This document shows positions 11,590-21,038 of a stretch of 64,000 nucleotides of DNA, piece after piece. Source of the DNA: Methanobacterium formicicum DSM 3637 (GTDB lineage Archaea; Methanobacteriota; Methanobacteria; Methanobacteriales; Methanobacteriaceae); assembly GCF_000302455.1 (NCBI RefSeq), contig NZ_AMPO01000001.1, positions 313,001-377,000 on the forward strand. The letters are read 5' to 3'. The notes below the pieces were generated by a model. That model made no database searches. It was not told the origin of the DNA and was given only the letters and a program-made list of their open reading frames with translations. A program made the translations under genes and the position numbers. Position 1 is the stretch's first letter, and each line of letters begins with the position of its first letter.

Positions 11590-13776
11590 TCAGATCATCA
11601 AATCTTCGTTTGTTATCCATTCACGTATTATGTCTATGTATTTTTCTCTGATGCTATAATAAATAATTCCTTTGATATCTTTTGCTTCGATTATGTCTTC
11701 TTTACCCAATCCCTTCCTTCTTGCTGTTAATCCTGATTTAACTCCGGCAATCGTTAGACCATCAATTTCTTTGGTGACATTTTCAAACTTGCATTTTGAA
11801 ATTTTATTCATCATGATGATTACTGATTGTATTGGGGCAGGGTTTTCTTCAGTTTGTGTAATAGAAGCTAAAAATAATTTTTGAAAGGTAGTAGTGTTAT
11901 CAAGGTAGGATAATAGTTCGTGTTTTTCCCAGGGCCTGTTTTTGGTTTTAAAAGATGTGAATCTGTCTAAACCCGTATTGGGGTCTTTAATTAGTTCAGA
12001 TATAGTTAATAAATCAATTAACTTATTTTTAATGGTTCTTTCACGTTCAACAATGAATGAATCGTAGTTATCATCTTTAAGGTATTCCAAGGCTTTCTCT
12101 GAAATAAAGTGTCGTTGCATTAATTCATTTAACTCTTCATCATTCATCTCTACGCTCTTCAAGTATGTTGATGGTATTTTATTTTTAATTTTTTCGTTAG
12201 TTTCATCTAGCAGGAGTGTTCTGTTAACTATACTATCATTAGTAACTTCGAAATAAGTTGAAGTGGCTTTAGGTAAATTTTTAACGTTTTTTGGGAATAT
12301 GTGGTGGTCATGTATTTTTATTCCTTTAAACGTTCCAGAATCTAAAGGTCGGCCCGTATAAAAGTCAGGGGCTTTATTCAAAGCAAGTAAGCAGAGAACA
12401 GTATTGTAAAGTGAAGAACCTTTATTAATACTTGCTAAATCTAATTTTTGGATATCATCGTTATTTACCCGATTTAATCTCCTTATTACTGATTCATCCT
12501 GTATTATAAACCATTTTTTAAAATCACGGTAATCTTCAGACATTATACTATCACTTGAACCACTATAATCCCCGGATATTGTTGCATACCAATACCATTT
12601 GGAAAGTAAGTCATCAAATAACTGCCTGTCAATATTACTATAATCCTTTTCATATTTCCACATTATGGCTCCCATTACAGGAATCATTGTTTTATTCTGG
12701 ATGAAATCGTATTTTATTGCTCCAAAATCGTTTTTTCCAATGTTCATTATTCTTTCAACTGCTTTGATGGCATAATGGTAAGCGTTATCCCATAGGTTTT
12801 TAAACTCTTTGGAATCTTCAACCAACGTAATTTTACCTATTTCGTCTCTTTTTTTGATTTTCATTTGGGGAATGAGGTAGAAAACATATTTAGATGAGCA
12901 ATAATCCTGTTTATACAAAGACATAAGTTTTAGAATATATTCATTCATACTCCTATCGACTTTCTTAAGCTCATTTTTGCCTTGTTTTTCCCATAATTTT
13001 CTTAATCTAATGCCTTGTGGGAATAAAAAAGCGTTCATTAGGTCAAAAGTAGATAATCTCATTCCTTTTTGGTTAATTTTTGCAAATATCCCACAAATAT
13101 CCGATAAATCCCTATCCTTTCCTAAAGTGTGTGTAATAAACGAATAATCCATTATACGGTTAATATTTCTGATGTTATCATATAATTTGATAAAATCATC
13201 CAAGTTTTCTGGGGTCATTTTTACAAATGTTTCGGCATATCCCTTGGCCCAATCATCAAAATCATTACTCATGAAATCTTTATCATGGAGGAGCCTTAAA
13301 GGAAAGATATTTTCGTTAATCCAATCATTTTTTCTATTTTTCACGTCTTCAATAGCCATATAACTTTTAGAAAACTTGTAAAAGATTGCATCTTCATAAT
13401 TATCATCTATGTATTCATTTAAATCCAAAAAAAACATGTAATAAGTGTTTCGATATGGGAATTTTTTATTAGGTGCGTATAATGCATAATATAATGAAGA
13501 TAACCTTTGCTGACCATCAAGAATGGCAAAATATGGGTTTTCAGGTTGGTCGGCACCCCATAAAGGATCCCACTCGCCGATGGCTAGTTGCTCTGGGAAC
13601 TCCCAAAATAGTAAGAGGCCTGTATAATAATCTTGAAAAATAGAAATTAATAAATCAGATACCATTCCCGGATTCCATTCGTATTTTCTCTGGAAATTTG
13701 GAATAACATACTCCCCATTCTCAACACCCTTTAATAAATCTCCAACACTTTTAATAGGACTTGGATCTTTAACCAT
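11590..13776 (-). CDS. DUF262/DUF1524 (GmrSD-like) nuclease protein
   Basis: A 728-residue protein with an N-terminal DUF262 (ParB/sulfiredoxin-fold) domain and a later DUF1524 His-Me finger nuclease region. The diagnostic motifs are PNFQRKYEWNP near residue 31, ILDGQQRLSSLYYAL near 85, and the HNH-type IHDHHIFPKN near 487, followed by an asparagine-containing NRTLLLDETN. Proteins of this architecture include the type IV restriction enzyme GmrSD and other phage-defence nucleases that use a nucleotide to trigger DNA cleavage. ATG 13776 is chosen because GAGAGGT lies five bases upstream. The last ~110 residues are an extra C-terminal region not assigned. It is transcribed divergently from the restriction-methylation gene at 14018, so the two probably form one defence locus. 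Confidence 0.75.
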   Translation of the reverse strand: MVKDPSPIKSVGDLLKGVENGEYVIPNFQRKYEWNPGMVSDLLISIFQDYYTGLLLFWEFPEQLAIGEWDPLWGADQPENPYFAILDGQQRLSSLYYALYAPNKKFPYRNTYYMFFLDLNEYIDDNYEDAIFYKFSKSYMAIEDVKNRKNDWINENIFPLRLLHDKDFMSNDFDDWAKGYAETFVKMTPENLDDFIKLYDNIRNINRIMDYSFITHTLGKDRDLSDICGIFAKINQKGMRLSTFDLMNAFLFPQGIRLRKLWEKQGKNELKKVDRSMNEYILKLMSLYKQDYCSSKYVFYLIPQMKIKKRDEIGKITLVEDSKEFKNLWDNAYHYAIKAVERIMNIGKNDFGAIKYDFIQNKTMIPVMGAIMWKYEKDYSNIDRQLFDDLLSKWYWYATISGDYSGSSDSIMSEDYRDFKKWFIIQDESVIRRLNRVNNDDIQKLDLASINKGSSLYNTVLCLLALNKAPDFYTGRPLDSGTFKGIKIHDHHIFPKNVKNLPKATSTYFEVTNDSIVNRTLLLDETNEKIKNKIPSTYLKSVEMNDEELNELMQRHFISEKALEYLKDDNYDSFIVERERTIKNKLIDLLTISELIKDPNTGLDRFTSFKTKNRPWEKHELLSYLDNTTTFQKLFLASITQTEENPAPIQSVIIMMNKISKCKFENVTKEIDGLTIAGVKSGLTARRKGLGKEDIIEAKDIKGIIYYSIREKYIDIIREWITNEDLMI

Positions 13777-14017
13777 TTGAACCTCTCCCCGTTTACCATA
13801 ACATGAAGCCAAGGCATCATCATTAATAATATGAAATTGTGGCCATATGCTTAATCTTACGAATTATGAATATAATTAATTTAGTATTATATTTGTTGAT
13901 CTTCATTCCCTTTTTCATTAACATCATAATAAAATAAAATCTTCATTTAGGAACCTTTAAATTTAGTTTGGGCATATTTATTATTCATAATATGATTTAG
14001 AATTATAGAGGGGTAAC

Positions 14018-17000
14018 ATGGAGAATCACCTTTTCAATCAGACTCTACTGAAAAAATATTCAAAGAGTTATAATCTGAATCCTACGAAGCATGATTTACT
14101 TAAAGAATACATCAGTAAGATTGATCGTGGTGATTTTAAGTCTGAAACTAAAAATTATCTTAATTTTTACGATATTATTCTTAAAGGGATCCTGGGTTAT
14201 AAACGGGAAGATGTTCTTTTTGATGAGAAGGGCGATGTGGGTACAGGTAGAAGTGAGTTTGTTCTGACATCTAAAGATAAAAAGTTCATGGTTATTGAAC
14301 TGAAGGGTCAGGGTATTGACCTGGACAAAAGACAAAGTGGTCGTTCTGATAATAAAAGTCCAGTTGAACAGGCTTTCGGATATGCCATCAACACTGGAGA
14401 TGTTGATTGGATCATGGTGTCCAATTACGATGAATTCAGGCTTTATAATTATTATGAGAAGACTAAATACATATCATTTACTGCAAGGGAACTGTTAGAT
14501 AAAGAAACGTTTGCTTTTTTCATGCTAGCATTTTCCAGGGAATCCCACATTGAATCGGGTTATATCAATGAGGTTAAAGATGGAACACTGACTGTAGACC
14601 GTAAACTGGCCAGCGAATTTTATAAACTCTACAATGAAACCCGTTTGATGTTAATCAAGGAACTAGAAACAGTAAATCAGATGGAAAGATTAGATGCCAT
14701 CCATTATTCACAATTAATCCTTAACCGTTACATGTTCATTTGTTTTGCAGAAGACACAAACTTATTACCTCCACAAATATCTATCGACACTATATCCACA
14801 CCCATACAAAAAGGGAACATAAGACATAGGAGTATATGGCAACGACTAAACGAACTATGTCTCGATATAAACGAAGGAAACGAATTCAAAAAGATAAGTG
14901 AATACAACGGAGGATTATTCGCTGAAGACCTGGACTTCATCAAGATCAGGGATATAGTTGATGATCAGAGCATCTTTAATGATGTTTATCAAAACTGGAA
15001 CTTCACTGAATATGAAAAAGACATCACGCACCTATTAGGAACCGCAAAAGACAGAATAAACCCCATATACCGCAACATGCTTACAATATCATCATTTGAC
15101 TTCTCCACAGAATTAGATGTAAATATCCTTGGCCACATATTCGAGAACAGTATAGGTGACATAGAAGAACTAAAAGAAGACAGTAAGGGCCGCCGTAAAA
15201 AAGAAGGAATATTCTACACTCCAGATTATATTACAGATTATATTTGCAGAAACACTATTATTCCATATTTAAGTCAATCTGGAGATAAAAGCACGGTGAA
15301 AGATTTAATAGGAGAATACTGGGGTTCCAAAATCGAAGATCTGGATCAAAAGGTTAAAAACATAAAGATAGTTGATCCGGCCTGTGGATCCGGGGCATTT
15401 CTAAACAAAGCTGCTGATATATTACTGGAAATACATGAAGCGATACATGAAACGCGTTATAAAGATAAAAAAAGTACTTTAACTCCCTATTTTGATAATA
15501 TCGGAGAAAGAAGGGAAATTCTACTAAATAATATTTATGGAGTGGACTTAAATGAAGAGTCTACTGAAATTACTAAATTATCTCTATTTTTAAAGGTTAG
15601 TAGAAAAGGTTTGAAACTCCCCAACCTCAATGACAACATAAAATGTGGAAACAGCTTGATTGATGATCCCAAATATACAGATAAACCTTTTAAATGGAGA
15701 GAAGAATTTCCAGATATATTTCTTGATGGTGGTTTTGATATTGTTATAGGAAATCCACCTTATTTTAATATAAGAACATTAGGTGCAAAATCACCCGAAA
15801 TGGATTTTATTATGCAGAATTACCCGGAAGTTTACATGGACAAAAGCGACATCCTTTTTTATTTCATTACTAAAGGTATTGAAATATCAAAAAGATATGT
15901 AAGTTTCATAGTTTCAAATGCATTTTTATTCGCTGAAAAGGGACAAAAGTTAAGAAATTATATTTTACATCAGACTTCAATTGTAAATATTGTAAATTTT
16001 GAAAGATATAAAGTATTTGATGATGCTTCTATCACTACGGCAATTTTTAAGCTTGATAAACTAAAAAATGATAAAAAAACAAAAGTTGTATCCCTAAAAA
16101 AATCTAACTATTCAGCAAATACAATAATTGACCTTATAAATGATTCTAATAACTTTTTTGATGTTTCATTTAAGAAGGATGATGTTTTTGCTTTATTAGA
16201 TGACAATATTGTCAGTTTAAATAAAAAAATAGATAAAAACCATCCCTTATTAGGTCAATTGCTTTTTGTAGGGAAAGGGATGGAAACAGCAGCCAATAAA
16301 GTGTTTACATTCAAAGAAATGCCATCATTCCCCTCTGAATTTATAAAAAAGCGTATGAATGGAGATATAATCAGAAGGTATGCTATTGCAAAAGAAAAAG
16401 AATATCTATTATACGTAGAAGATCAAGATAATTTTGAGGATTTGCCAAAAGAAGTACAAATACACTTATTAAACAATAAAAAACCCCTCGAAAATAGATT
16501 TACAGTTAAAAATGAAGGTAGACCTTGGTGGAAGTACAGTAGAGCTGTGCATAAAAAATATTATAAATTCAACAAAATTTGGAGTCCTTATAGAAGTAAA
16601 GAAAATAGATTTGCTTTGGATGAAACTAATGAATTTATAGGCCTCACAAACACATCAGTTATTTTTGGATGTAATGCCGAAATCTCTTTGAAATATATTT
16701 TAGCTTTGCTAAACTCTAAATTACTTAATTTTAGATACAAATCTATTGGCAAACAAACTGGAAGTGGAATTTATGAATATTTTGAGTATCAAATAAGTAA
16801 ATTACCTATTCCGAAAATATCATTTAATGACCAAGAACCTCTGATCAAAAAGGTTGATAGGCTGCTTCAACTGAATAAAGAACTTAATGAAGAATTCACT
16901 GGGTTTAAAAACTGGATTCAAAAGGAATTCAGAATAAAACAACTGTCCAAGAAACTTCACACGTATTATAAATTATCAGAAGATCAATTCATTACAGAAC

Positions 17001-17191
17001 TGCGAAAATTGAAGGTTGACACTAAATCCCGGAAGAATAGGGAATATTTGGAACGAGAATTCAGTGAAAGTCTTGCAATAATAAAACCCTTACTCCAAGA
17101 AATCGAACAAACAGACAATGAGATTGATCAGATGGTTTACAAGTTATATGGTTTGAATGATGAGGAGATAATAATTATTGAGGATAGTTAA
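14018..17191 (+). CDS. Type IIG-like restriction-methylation enzyme
   Basis: A 1057-residue single-chain enzyme. The N terminus carries a PD-(D/E)xK-type nuclease region, with GTGRSEFVL near residue 75 and MVIELKG near 91. After a helical linker comes an N6-adenine methyltransferase with the SAM-binding VDPACGSGAFL near 451 and catalytic IGNPPYFNIRT near 582. The C-terminal third (from about 800) is a TaqI-like target-recognition region with LPIPKISF near 930, ending in a coiled coil. This order is typical of type IIG enzymes (Eco57I class), which both cut and methylate. GAGGGG lies five bases before the ATG. A BREX PglX identity is less likely because no pglZ/brxC genes are near. It is divergent from the DUF262 nuclease and AT-rich compared with the flanks. 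Confidence 0.82.
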   Translation: MENHLFNQTLLKKYSKSYNLNPTKHDLLKEYISKIDRGDFKSETKNYLNFYDIILKGILGYKREDVLFDEKGDVGTGRSEFVLTSKDKKFMVIELKGQGIDLDKRQSGRSDNKSPVEQAFGYAINTGDVDWIMVSNYDEFRLYNYYEKTKYISFTARELLDKETFAFFMLAFSRESHIESGYINEVKDGTLTVDRKLASEFYKLYNETRLMLIKELETVNQMERLDAIHYSQLILNRYMFICFAEDTNLLPPQISIDTISTPIQKGNIRHRSIWQRLNELCLDINEGNEFKKISEYNGGLFAEDLDFIKIRDIVDDQSIFNDVYQNWNFTEYEKDITHLLGTAKDRINPIYRNMLTISSFDFSTELDVNILGHIFENSIGDIEELKEDSKGRRKKEGIFYTPDYITDYICRNTIIPYLSQSGDKSTVKDLIGEYWGSKIEDLDQKVKNIKIVDPACGSGAFLNKAADILLEIHEAIHETRYKDKKSTLTPYFDNIGERREILLNNIYGVDLNEESTEITKLSLFLKVSRKGLKLPNLNDNIKCGNSLIDDPKYTDKPFKWREEFPDIFLDGGFDIVIGNPPYFNIRTLGAKSPEMDFIMQNYPEVYMDKSDILFYFITKGIEISKRYVSFIVSNAFLFAEKGQKLRNYILHQTSIVNIVNFERYKVFDDASITTAIFKLDKLKNDKKTKVVSLKKSNYSANTIIDLINDSNNFFDVSFKKDDVFALLDDNIVSLNKKIDKNHPLLGQLLFVGKGMETAANKVFTFKEMPSFPSEFIKKRMNGDIIRRYAIAKEKEYLLYVEDQDNFEDLPKEVQIHLLNNKKPLENRFTVKNEGRPWWKYSRAVHKKYYKFNKIWSPYRSKENRFALDETNEFIGLTNTSVIFGCNAEISLKYILALLNSKLLNFRYKSIGKQTGSGIYEYFEYQISKLPIPKISFNDQEPLIKKVDRLLQLNKELNEEFTGFKNWIQKEFRIKQLSKKLHTYYKLSEDQFITELRKLKVDTKSRKNREYLEREFSESLAIIKPLLQEIEQTDNEIDQMVYKLYGLNDEEIIIIEDS

Positions 17192-17206
17192 GTTGATATA
17201 TTAAGT

Positions 17207-19147
17207 TCAATCATTTGTCCAGGATTTAGGAATCAATGCTTCTCCTTCTCTCCAATTTTCTATAACGCATTTTTCAAACCATTTTTCTCTTATGTAGGCA
17301 TGATCAGTCATAATGATTTGGAAATTTGGGCTTAAATCATTTATCAATTTTATTGTGGAAATATACATCTGTTTGACGGCTTCTCTATCTTCATCTTTCT
17401 CGATTTCTTCAATATCTCCAGTAACATCCCTTTCTGCAGGGAAATAAACTTGTGAAGGCTGATCAATGAATAAAAATCTTGGAACTGGCCGTTTTTTTCT
17501 AACAAATAGGGTATGTAGTCCAAAATGAGCTATTAAATGATATCCAACCCAATTTCTTCCACTACCCATATGATTCATTGGGATTGCTCCATTTTTTTCC
17601 GTATCTGCAACAATTGTTAGTTTATTATAGTCTAGACGTAGTGGGTTTTCTGAATGTTCGACTTTAAATTCATGTGCCCAATGGTTTAAATACTTTGTTA
17701 AGAGGGATGAAATTGAATTAAGATTTTCTTGAATTTTTGCATCGCTTATTTCCAATTTAAGGTTATATATTATGACTTCTAATAATTCAATTTGTTTTTT
17801 TAGATTGCTGGTATCTTCAAGATGAGGTAAACTTTCTAAATAAAGGCTAACTCTGCCTAACAAATATGAACGTTTAGCGTTGTGATCACGGATAAAAGCT
17901 AACTTTTCATTAGATTTTTGTATTTTATCTAACATTTGTCTGTTAATTTTGAGTTTATTCTTTATATCTTCAATTTGATCTTCTAATTCCCTCATTACTT
18001 TTTGCATTTCTGGTGAAATTTCTTCAACTTCACGTATTTGGGAATCTAGTAGCTTTAATGAATTTTTTATACGATCAACTGTCGGGGATTTCTCTGTGAT
18101 ATTGGAATTACATATTGGGCAGACTTTTTGATTAGTAAGATCTTCAAATAATCCAATAGTTCGCAAACGAGTCAAATGAATGTCTGCTCCTGCAGTATAA
18201 GCGTTTTGATCAGATTTAAAACTTTTGGCGGTCTCATATTTTGCTTTAGCAAACTCGAGTTCTTGTTTCAAATTATACTGTTCATCTTGCAGTTTTTCAA
18301 AAGTTTCACCTTTTGATATAATTTCTTCTTCCATAGAAACTGGAGATTGTTGTAGTTTTTTCAATGCATTAATTGAGTCTGATAGTTTTTCTGGAATTGA
18401 TTCACGCCATAAGCCAAAGTCTTGAGCTTCTATTAACAATTTTTTTGCTTGATTAGTCCCTTCTCCTTCAATAGCTTCATATTCAGATAAATTTTGCTTT
18501 AAAGTTCTCAATTCCCTGCGAGATTTTCTTAATTGTTTCATTTTGGAAACATAATCGTCGTCTACTGCACCAAGGAAGTAAGGTAGAACGTCTTTAATAG
18601 CTTGGGCTTTGCCTTGTTCACCTTGATTATGGAATAAGAACTTTTCGCTGCTGATTTCATTTTGGTGTTGAAATGTAAAAAATAGACTATGTCTGATATT
18701 TGCAACAAGTTTGTGTCTTGTTTGCCCCTCAACTGGTTCGTGGATGTTTTCTGAAATTCCAGTATGATCGGATAAAATTTTTTTAAGAGTGGAGCGGTTA
18801 ATAGTTTTTTTCAGTTCTTCATGTTTCTTGATATCTAATTTTTGTTGAATTTCATAGTAAATGTCTTCAGAACTATTTTTAACGCCTTCTGGGAGTTTTC
18901 TAGCAATAAAAACTTCACCTTCAGTTACTTTTAAACGAAGTCCAACCCATTGAACTGTTTCACGGATAATACCTTGAGGTATATTACATGATCTACTTCC
19001 GAGACAGTAATCAATAATATTTAATAAAGCAGTTTTACCTGTACTACTGGCCCCAGTTATTATATTAAGTTCTCCACATTTAAATGAAATAATACGGTCA
19101 TGTCCTTTTTTATTATATAAAACTAAATTTAAAATTTGAAAAGTCAT
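17207..19147 (-). CDS. ABC-3C-type SMC-like ATPase (DUF3732 family)
   Basis: A 646-residue ABC ATPase of the Rad50/SMC-like class. Walker A is GASSTGKTALLN near residues 36-47, followed by NIIDYCLGS, typical of DUF3732 proteins. Long coiled coils span roughly 200-480 and hold a zinc-hook-like VCPICNSN near 343. The second half of the ATPase has the signature-like MGSGRNWVGYH near 524, Walker B FLFIDQPSQVYFP near 556 and the switch histidine in IIMTDHAY near 620. ATG 19147 overlaps the TGA of the upstream gene as ATGA, so the two are translationally coupled; GGGGAGTGAG precedes it. It is the third gene of a three-component ABC-3C system (effector, middle component, ATPase), predicted to sense invading nucleoprotein and activate the effector. 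Confidence 0.82.
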   Translation of the reverse strand: MTFQILNLVLYNKKGHDRIISFKCGELNIITGASSTGKTALLNIIDYCLGSRSCNIPQGIIRETVQWVGLRLKVTEGEVFIARKLPEGVKNSSEDIYYEIQQKLDIKKHEELKKTINRSTLKKILSDHTGISENIHEPVEGQTRHKLVANIRHSLFFTFQHQNEISSEKFLFHNQGEQGKAQAIKDVLPYFLGAVDDDYVSKMKQLRKSRRELRTLKQNLSEYEAIEGEGTNQAKKLLIEAQDFGLWRESIPEKLSDSINALKKLQQSPVSMEEEIISKGETFEKLQDEQYNLKQELEFAKAKYETAKSFKSDQNAYTAGADIHLTRLRTIGLFEDLTNQKVCPICNSNITEKSPTVDRIKNSLKLLDSQIREVEEISPEMQKVMRELEDQIEDIKNKLKINRQMLDKIQKSNEKLAFIRDHNAKRSYLLGRVSLYLESLPHLEDTSNLKKQIELLEVIIYNLKLEISDAKIQENLNSISSLLTKYLNHWAHEFKVEHSENPLRLDYNKLTIVADTEKNGAIPMNHMGSGRNWVGYHLIAHFGLHTLFVRKKRPVPRFLFIDQPSQVYFPAERDVTGDIEEIEKDEDREAVKQMYISTIKLINDLSPNFQIIMTDHAYIREKWFEKCVIENWREGEALIPKSWTND

Positions 19148-19641
19148 GGTCTCACTCCCCAAAGAGCCATTACTGTTTCTGTTGAACCAGCTTTAGCGAA
19201 CCATCTTCCAACAAGGTTTGAATGCTTAATACAATCTCTTGTTTCACCTTCTAATTCTCTTAAAAATTTATTTACATCAGTCTTGGTCTTCTGCGTTTTT
19301 AATCTACCATTTTCATCTAAAAATAGCCACTCATGTAATAATCCAAATAAAATAGATTCTTGAACATATGGTTTGATAGGAGTAATTCTGTCTTGTACAG
19401 ACAATCTTAAATGTGCATTTTCCCTGATCCAAGCTCCCAATGAAGTCCTAGTTGACCGAGGTAACATTATACGAGTTTTAGCTTGTAATATGATGGGCAG
19501 AACAATGAAAGCTAAAGGTAAAGGAAAACCTTCATCTTTAGTAGTGTTGTATCCTATAACAGACGATGTTAAAATTACACAACAAAAAGCAGGATTTAGC
19601 AAATTTGCTGCTTCACTTGACCTTTCATTCCACTTTTTCAT
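19144..19641 (-). CDS. ABC-3C-type middle component
   Basis: A 165-residue, mostly helical protein, with ERSSEAANLLNPAFC near the N terminus, a conserved-looking central segment of hydrophobic residues with PLAFIVLPI and TRTSLGAWIREN, and a C-terminal GRWFAKAGSTETVMALWGVRP. The ANLLNPAF opening and the closing segment with a glycine followed by the WGVRP end fit the 'middle component' proteins encoded between effector and ATPase in ABC-3C systems; their molecular role is thought to be an adaptor. AGGTGA lies three bases before the ATG. Its last four bases overlap the ATPase start. Position in the operon is as important to this call as the sequence. Confidence 0.7.
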   Translation of the reverse strand: MKKWNERSSEAANLLNPAFCCVILTSSVIGYNTTKDEGFPLPLAFIVLPIILQAKTRIMLPRSTRTSLGAWIRENAHLRLSVQDRITPIKPYVQESILFGLLHEWLFLDENGRLKTQKTKTDVNKFLRELEGETRDCIKHSNLVGRWFAKAGSTETVMALWGVRP

Positions 19642-19648
19642 AATTCAC

Positions 19649-20830
19649 CTAAACAAATAGATTTTTCAATTTGGTTTCAAAATCAGGGTGCCATCCGACC
19701 ACCCCTTTATCCGAAAGCATATGATAAGAACCCTTACATATTGAAGGGTGGGTTACGCCGGGCCGGATAGGTTCATTTATATGAGTTTCGATCCAATGAT
19801 ACAACGTTCTAGCAGATTTTTTTTTCACTTCTTCAGCAGTTGTTTCTCCGAGCTTTTCTTTCATCCTATCGAAACATACTTTCCATTCATCGACTAAAAT
19901 ATCTTCATATTGTTCTAATTCATCAGGAATAAAAAGATCATCCGTTGCCCAACGTGTTCGGTGTTCAAAAGCCCTATAATAATGTTTAACTGCCAGAAAA
20001 ATACGATCATTACTTGATTCAATGATTTCAAGCTGTTTTACAAAATTTCTATCCATATATGCGGATTTATTCACTGTAACATTAAGAATAGATCTGTCAA
20101 TGGGCAAATTATCATCTCTAAACTGTTCCCGAAGCATATCTATTTCCGCATCTATCTCCCAACTGGGAATTGCGTCTTGAGGTTTTGTTAAATGTTCTAA
20201 AACTCTCGTAAACCACCACCCTTCAAGTTGATTGAACAAAGGATCCAAATATTTTTTTTTAGTAGCATAACGGATTGTTTTCTTCATTTTGGAACCTATG
20301 CTTGAGATTAATGGCGAAGAATCTATAATAAACACCTTATTCAAAAGGATTTCTTTTTGATCAGGTGAGATATTTTTAAAAGCCTCGTAAGCTTTTTGGT
20401 TAGTTAAGTTTGTTGATGTTGCAGCAGTCTTGTTTAAACGTTCAATTGCTGTGGTTATTTCACGTTTTTTGATATAATATGCTGTTGAACCTTTGGAGAC
20501 TTGTTCAGTAGTGATTAGAAAAAAGGTTGTATCTGAATTGAACTCCCCTGAAGTAATTCCTTCGCTCCATATTCTAATGGTTTTCCAAAGATCTGAAGAG
20601 GCATCAGTAAGGTTTGCGGAGTTGTTTATACTATGTTTAGTTTGTAATACTTCTTCTGACTCCCCTTGATGAAAAACTACATCGTCCAATGTTTCTATTG
20701 AAACTTTAAATTCTTCTTCATCCCTCATTTTTTTAAGACTTTCCCACAAAGCATAACGACATTGATATAAATATCCTTTAAATGAATCTCTAGCAGAAAA
20801 AGGAGAAGTATTATTTTCCAAATCATTCAC
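19649..20830 (-). CDS. ABC-3C-type effector with Cap4-like nuclease domain
   Basis: A 393-residue protein with an N-terminal PD-(D/E)xK nuclease-like domain and a C-terminal domain shared by ABC-3C effectors. The nuclease signs are SFKGYLYQCRYAL at residues 16-28, E46 and D49/D50 in IETLDDVVF, and LQTKH with Q63-x-K65. This pattern is also found in the dsDNA endonuclease domain of CBASS Cap4 (DUF4297-like). The remaining ~250 residues are helical and end in VVGWHPDFETKLKNLFV, typical of the ABC-3C C-terminal domain. The frame starts at GTG 20830; a TTG at 20821 with AGGTTGTGA upstream is an alternative. It heads the operon, seven bases before the middle component. Expected action: DNA degradation when released by the ATPase (inference). 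Confidence 0.72.
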   Translation of the reverse strand: MNDLENNTSPFSARDSFKGYLYQCRYALWESLKKMRDEEEFKVSIETLDDVVFHQGESEEVLQTKHSINNSANLTDASSDLWKTIRIWSEGITSGEFNSDTTFFLITTEQVSKGSTAYYIKKREITTAIERLNKTAATSTNLTNQKAYEAFKNISPDQKEILLNKVFIIDSSPLISSIGSKMKKTIRYATKKKYLDPLFNQLEGWWFTRVLEHLTKPQDAIPSWEIDAEIDMLREQFRDDNLPIDRSILNVTVNKSAYMDRNFVKQLEIIESSNDRIFLAVKHYYRAFEHRTRWATDDLFIPDELEQYEDILVDEWKVCFDRMKEKLGETTAEEVKKKSARTLYHWIETHINEPIRPGVTHPSICKGSYHMLSDKGVVGWHPDFETKLKNLFV

Positions 20831-21038
20831 AACCTATTTGATACTGCATATCTATCAAAACTAATAAATTATTACAAATTAAGCTGTAAGAATATATTTC
20901 CAAAAGGTTACCCCCATATGATGTTATGCCTAAACATTATTAAAGTTTATTTAGATCAACGATTTAAAGAACTAAAATATAACCTGTGAGGAAAATAACA
21001 TAGCTTTTTTGTTAATGGATTGAAACTAGTTTAATAAA
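20831..21038. other. Gap upstream of the ABC-3C operon
   Basis: 208 bases between the 413-aa gene and the ABC-3C operon, both on the minus strand. It is AT-rich with TTTATTTAGATC near 20948 and several AT runs, so it likely holds the ABC-3C promoter. No repeat or RNA gene was seen. Confidence 0.3.

Noticed and set aside
14018..17191. BREX PglX methyltransferase
   Set aside because: Size fits, but an N-terminal nuclease motif is present and no pglZ, brxC or brxL genes accompany it.
19649..20830. CBASS Cap4 effector
   Set aside because: The nuclease domain resembles Cap4, but there is no CD-NTase or SAVED domain nearby; context is ABC-3C.
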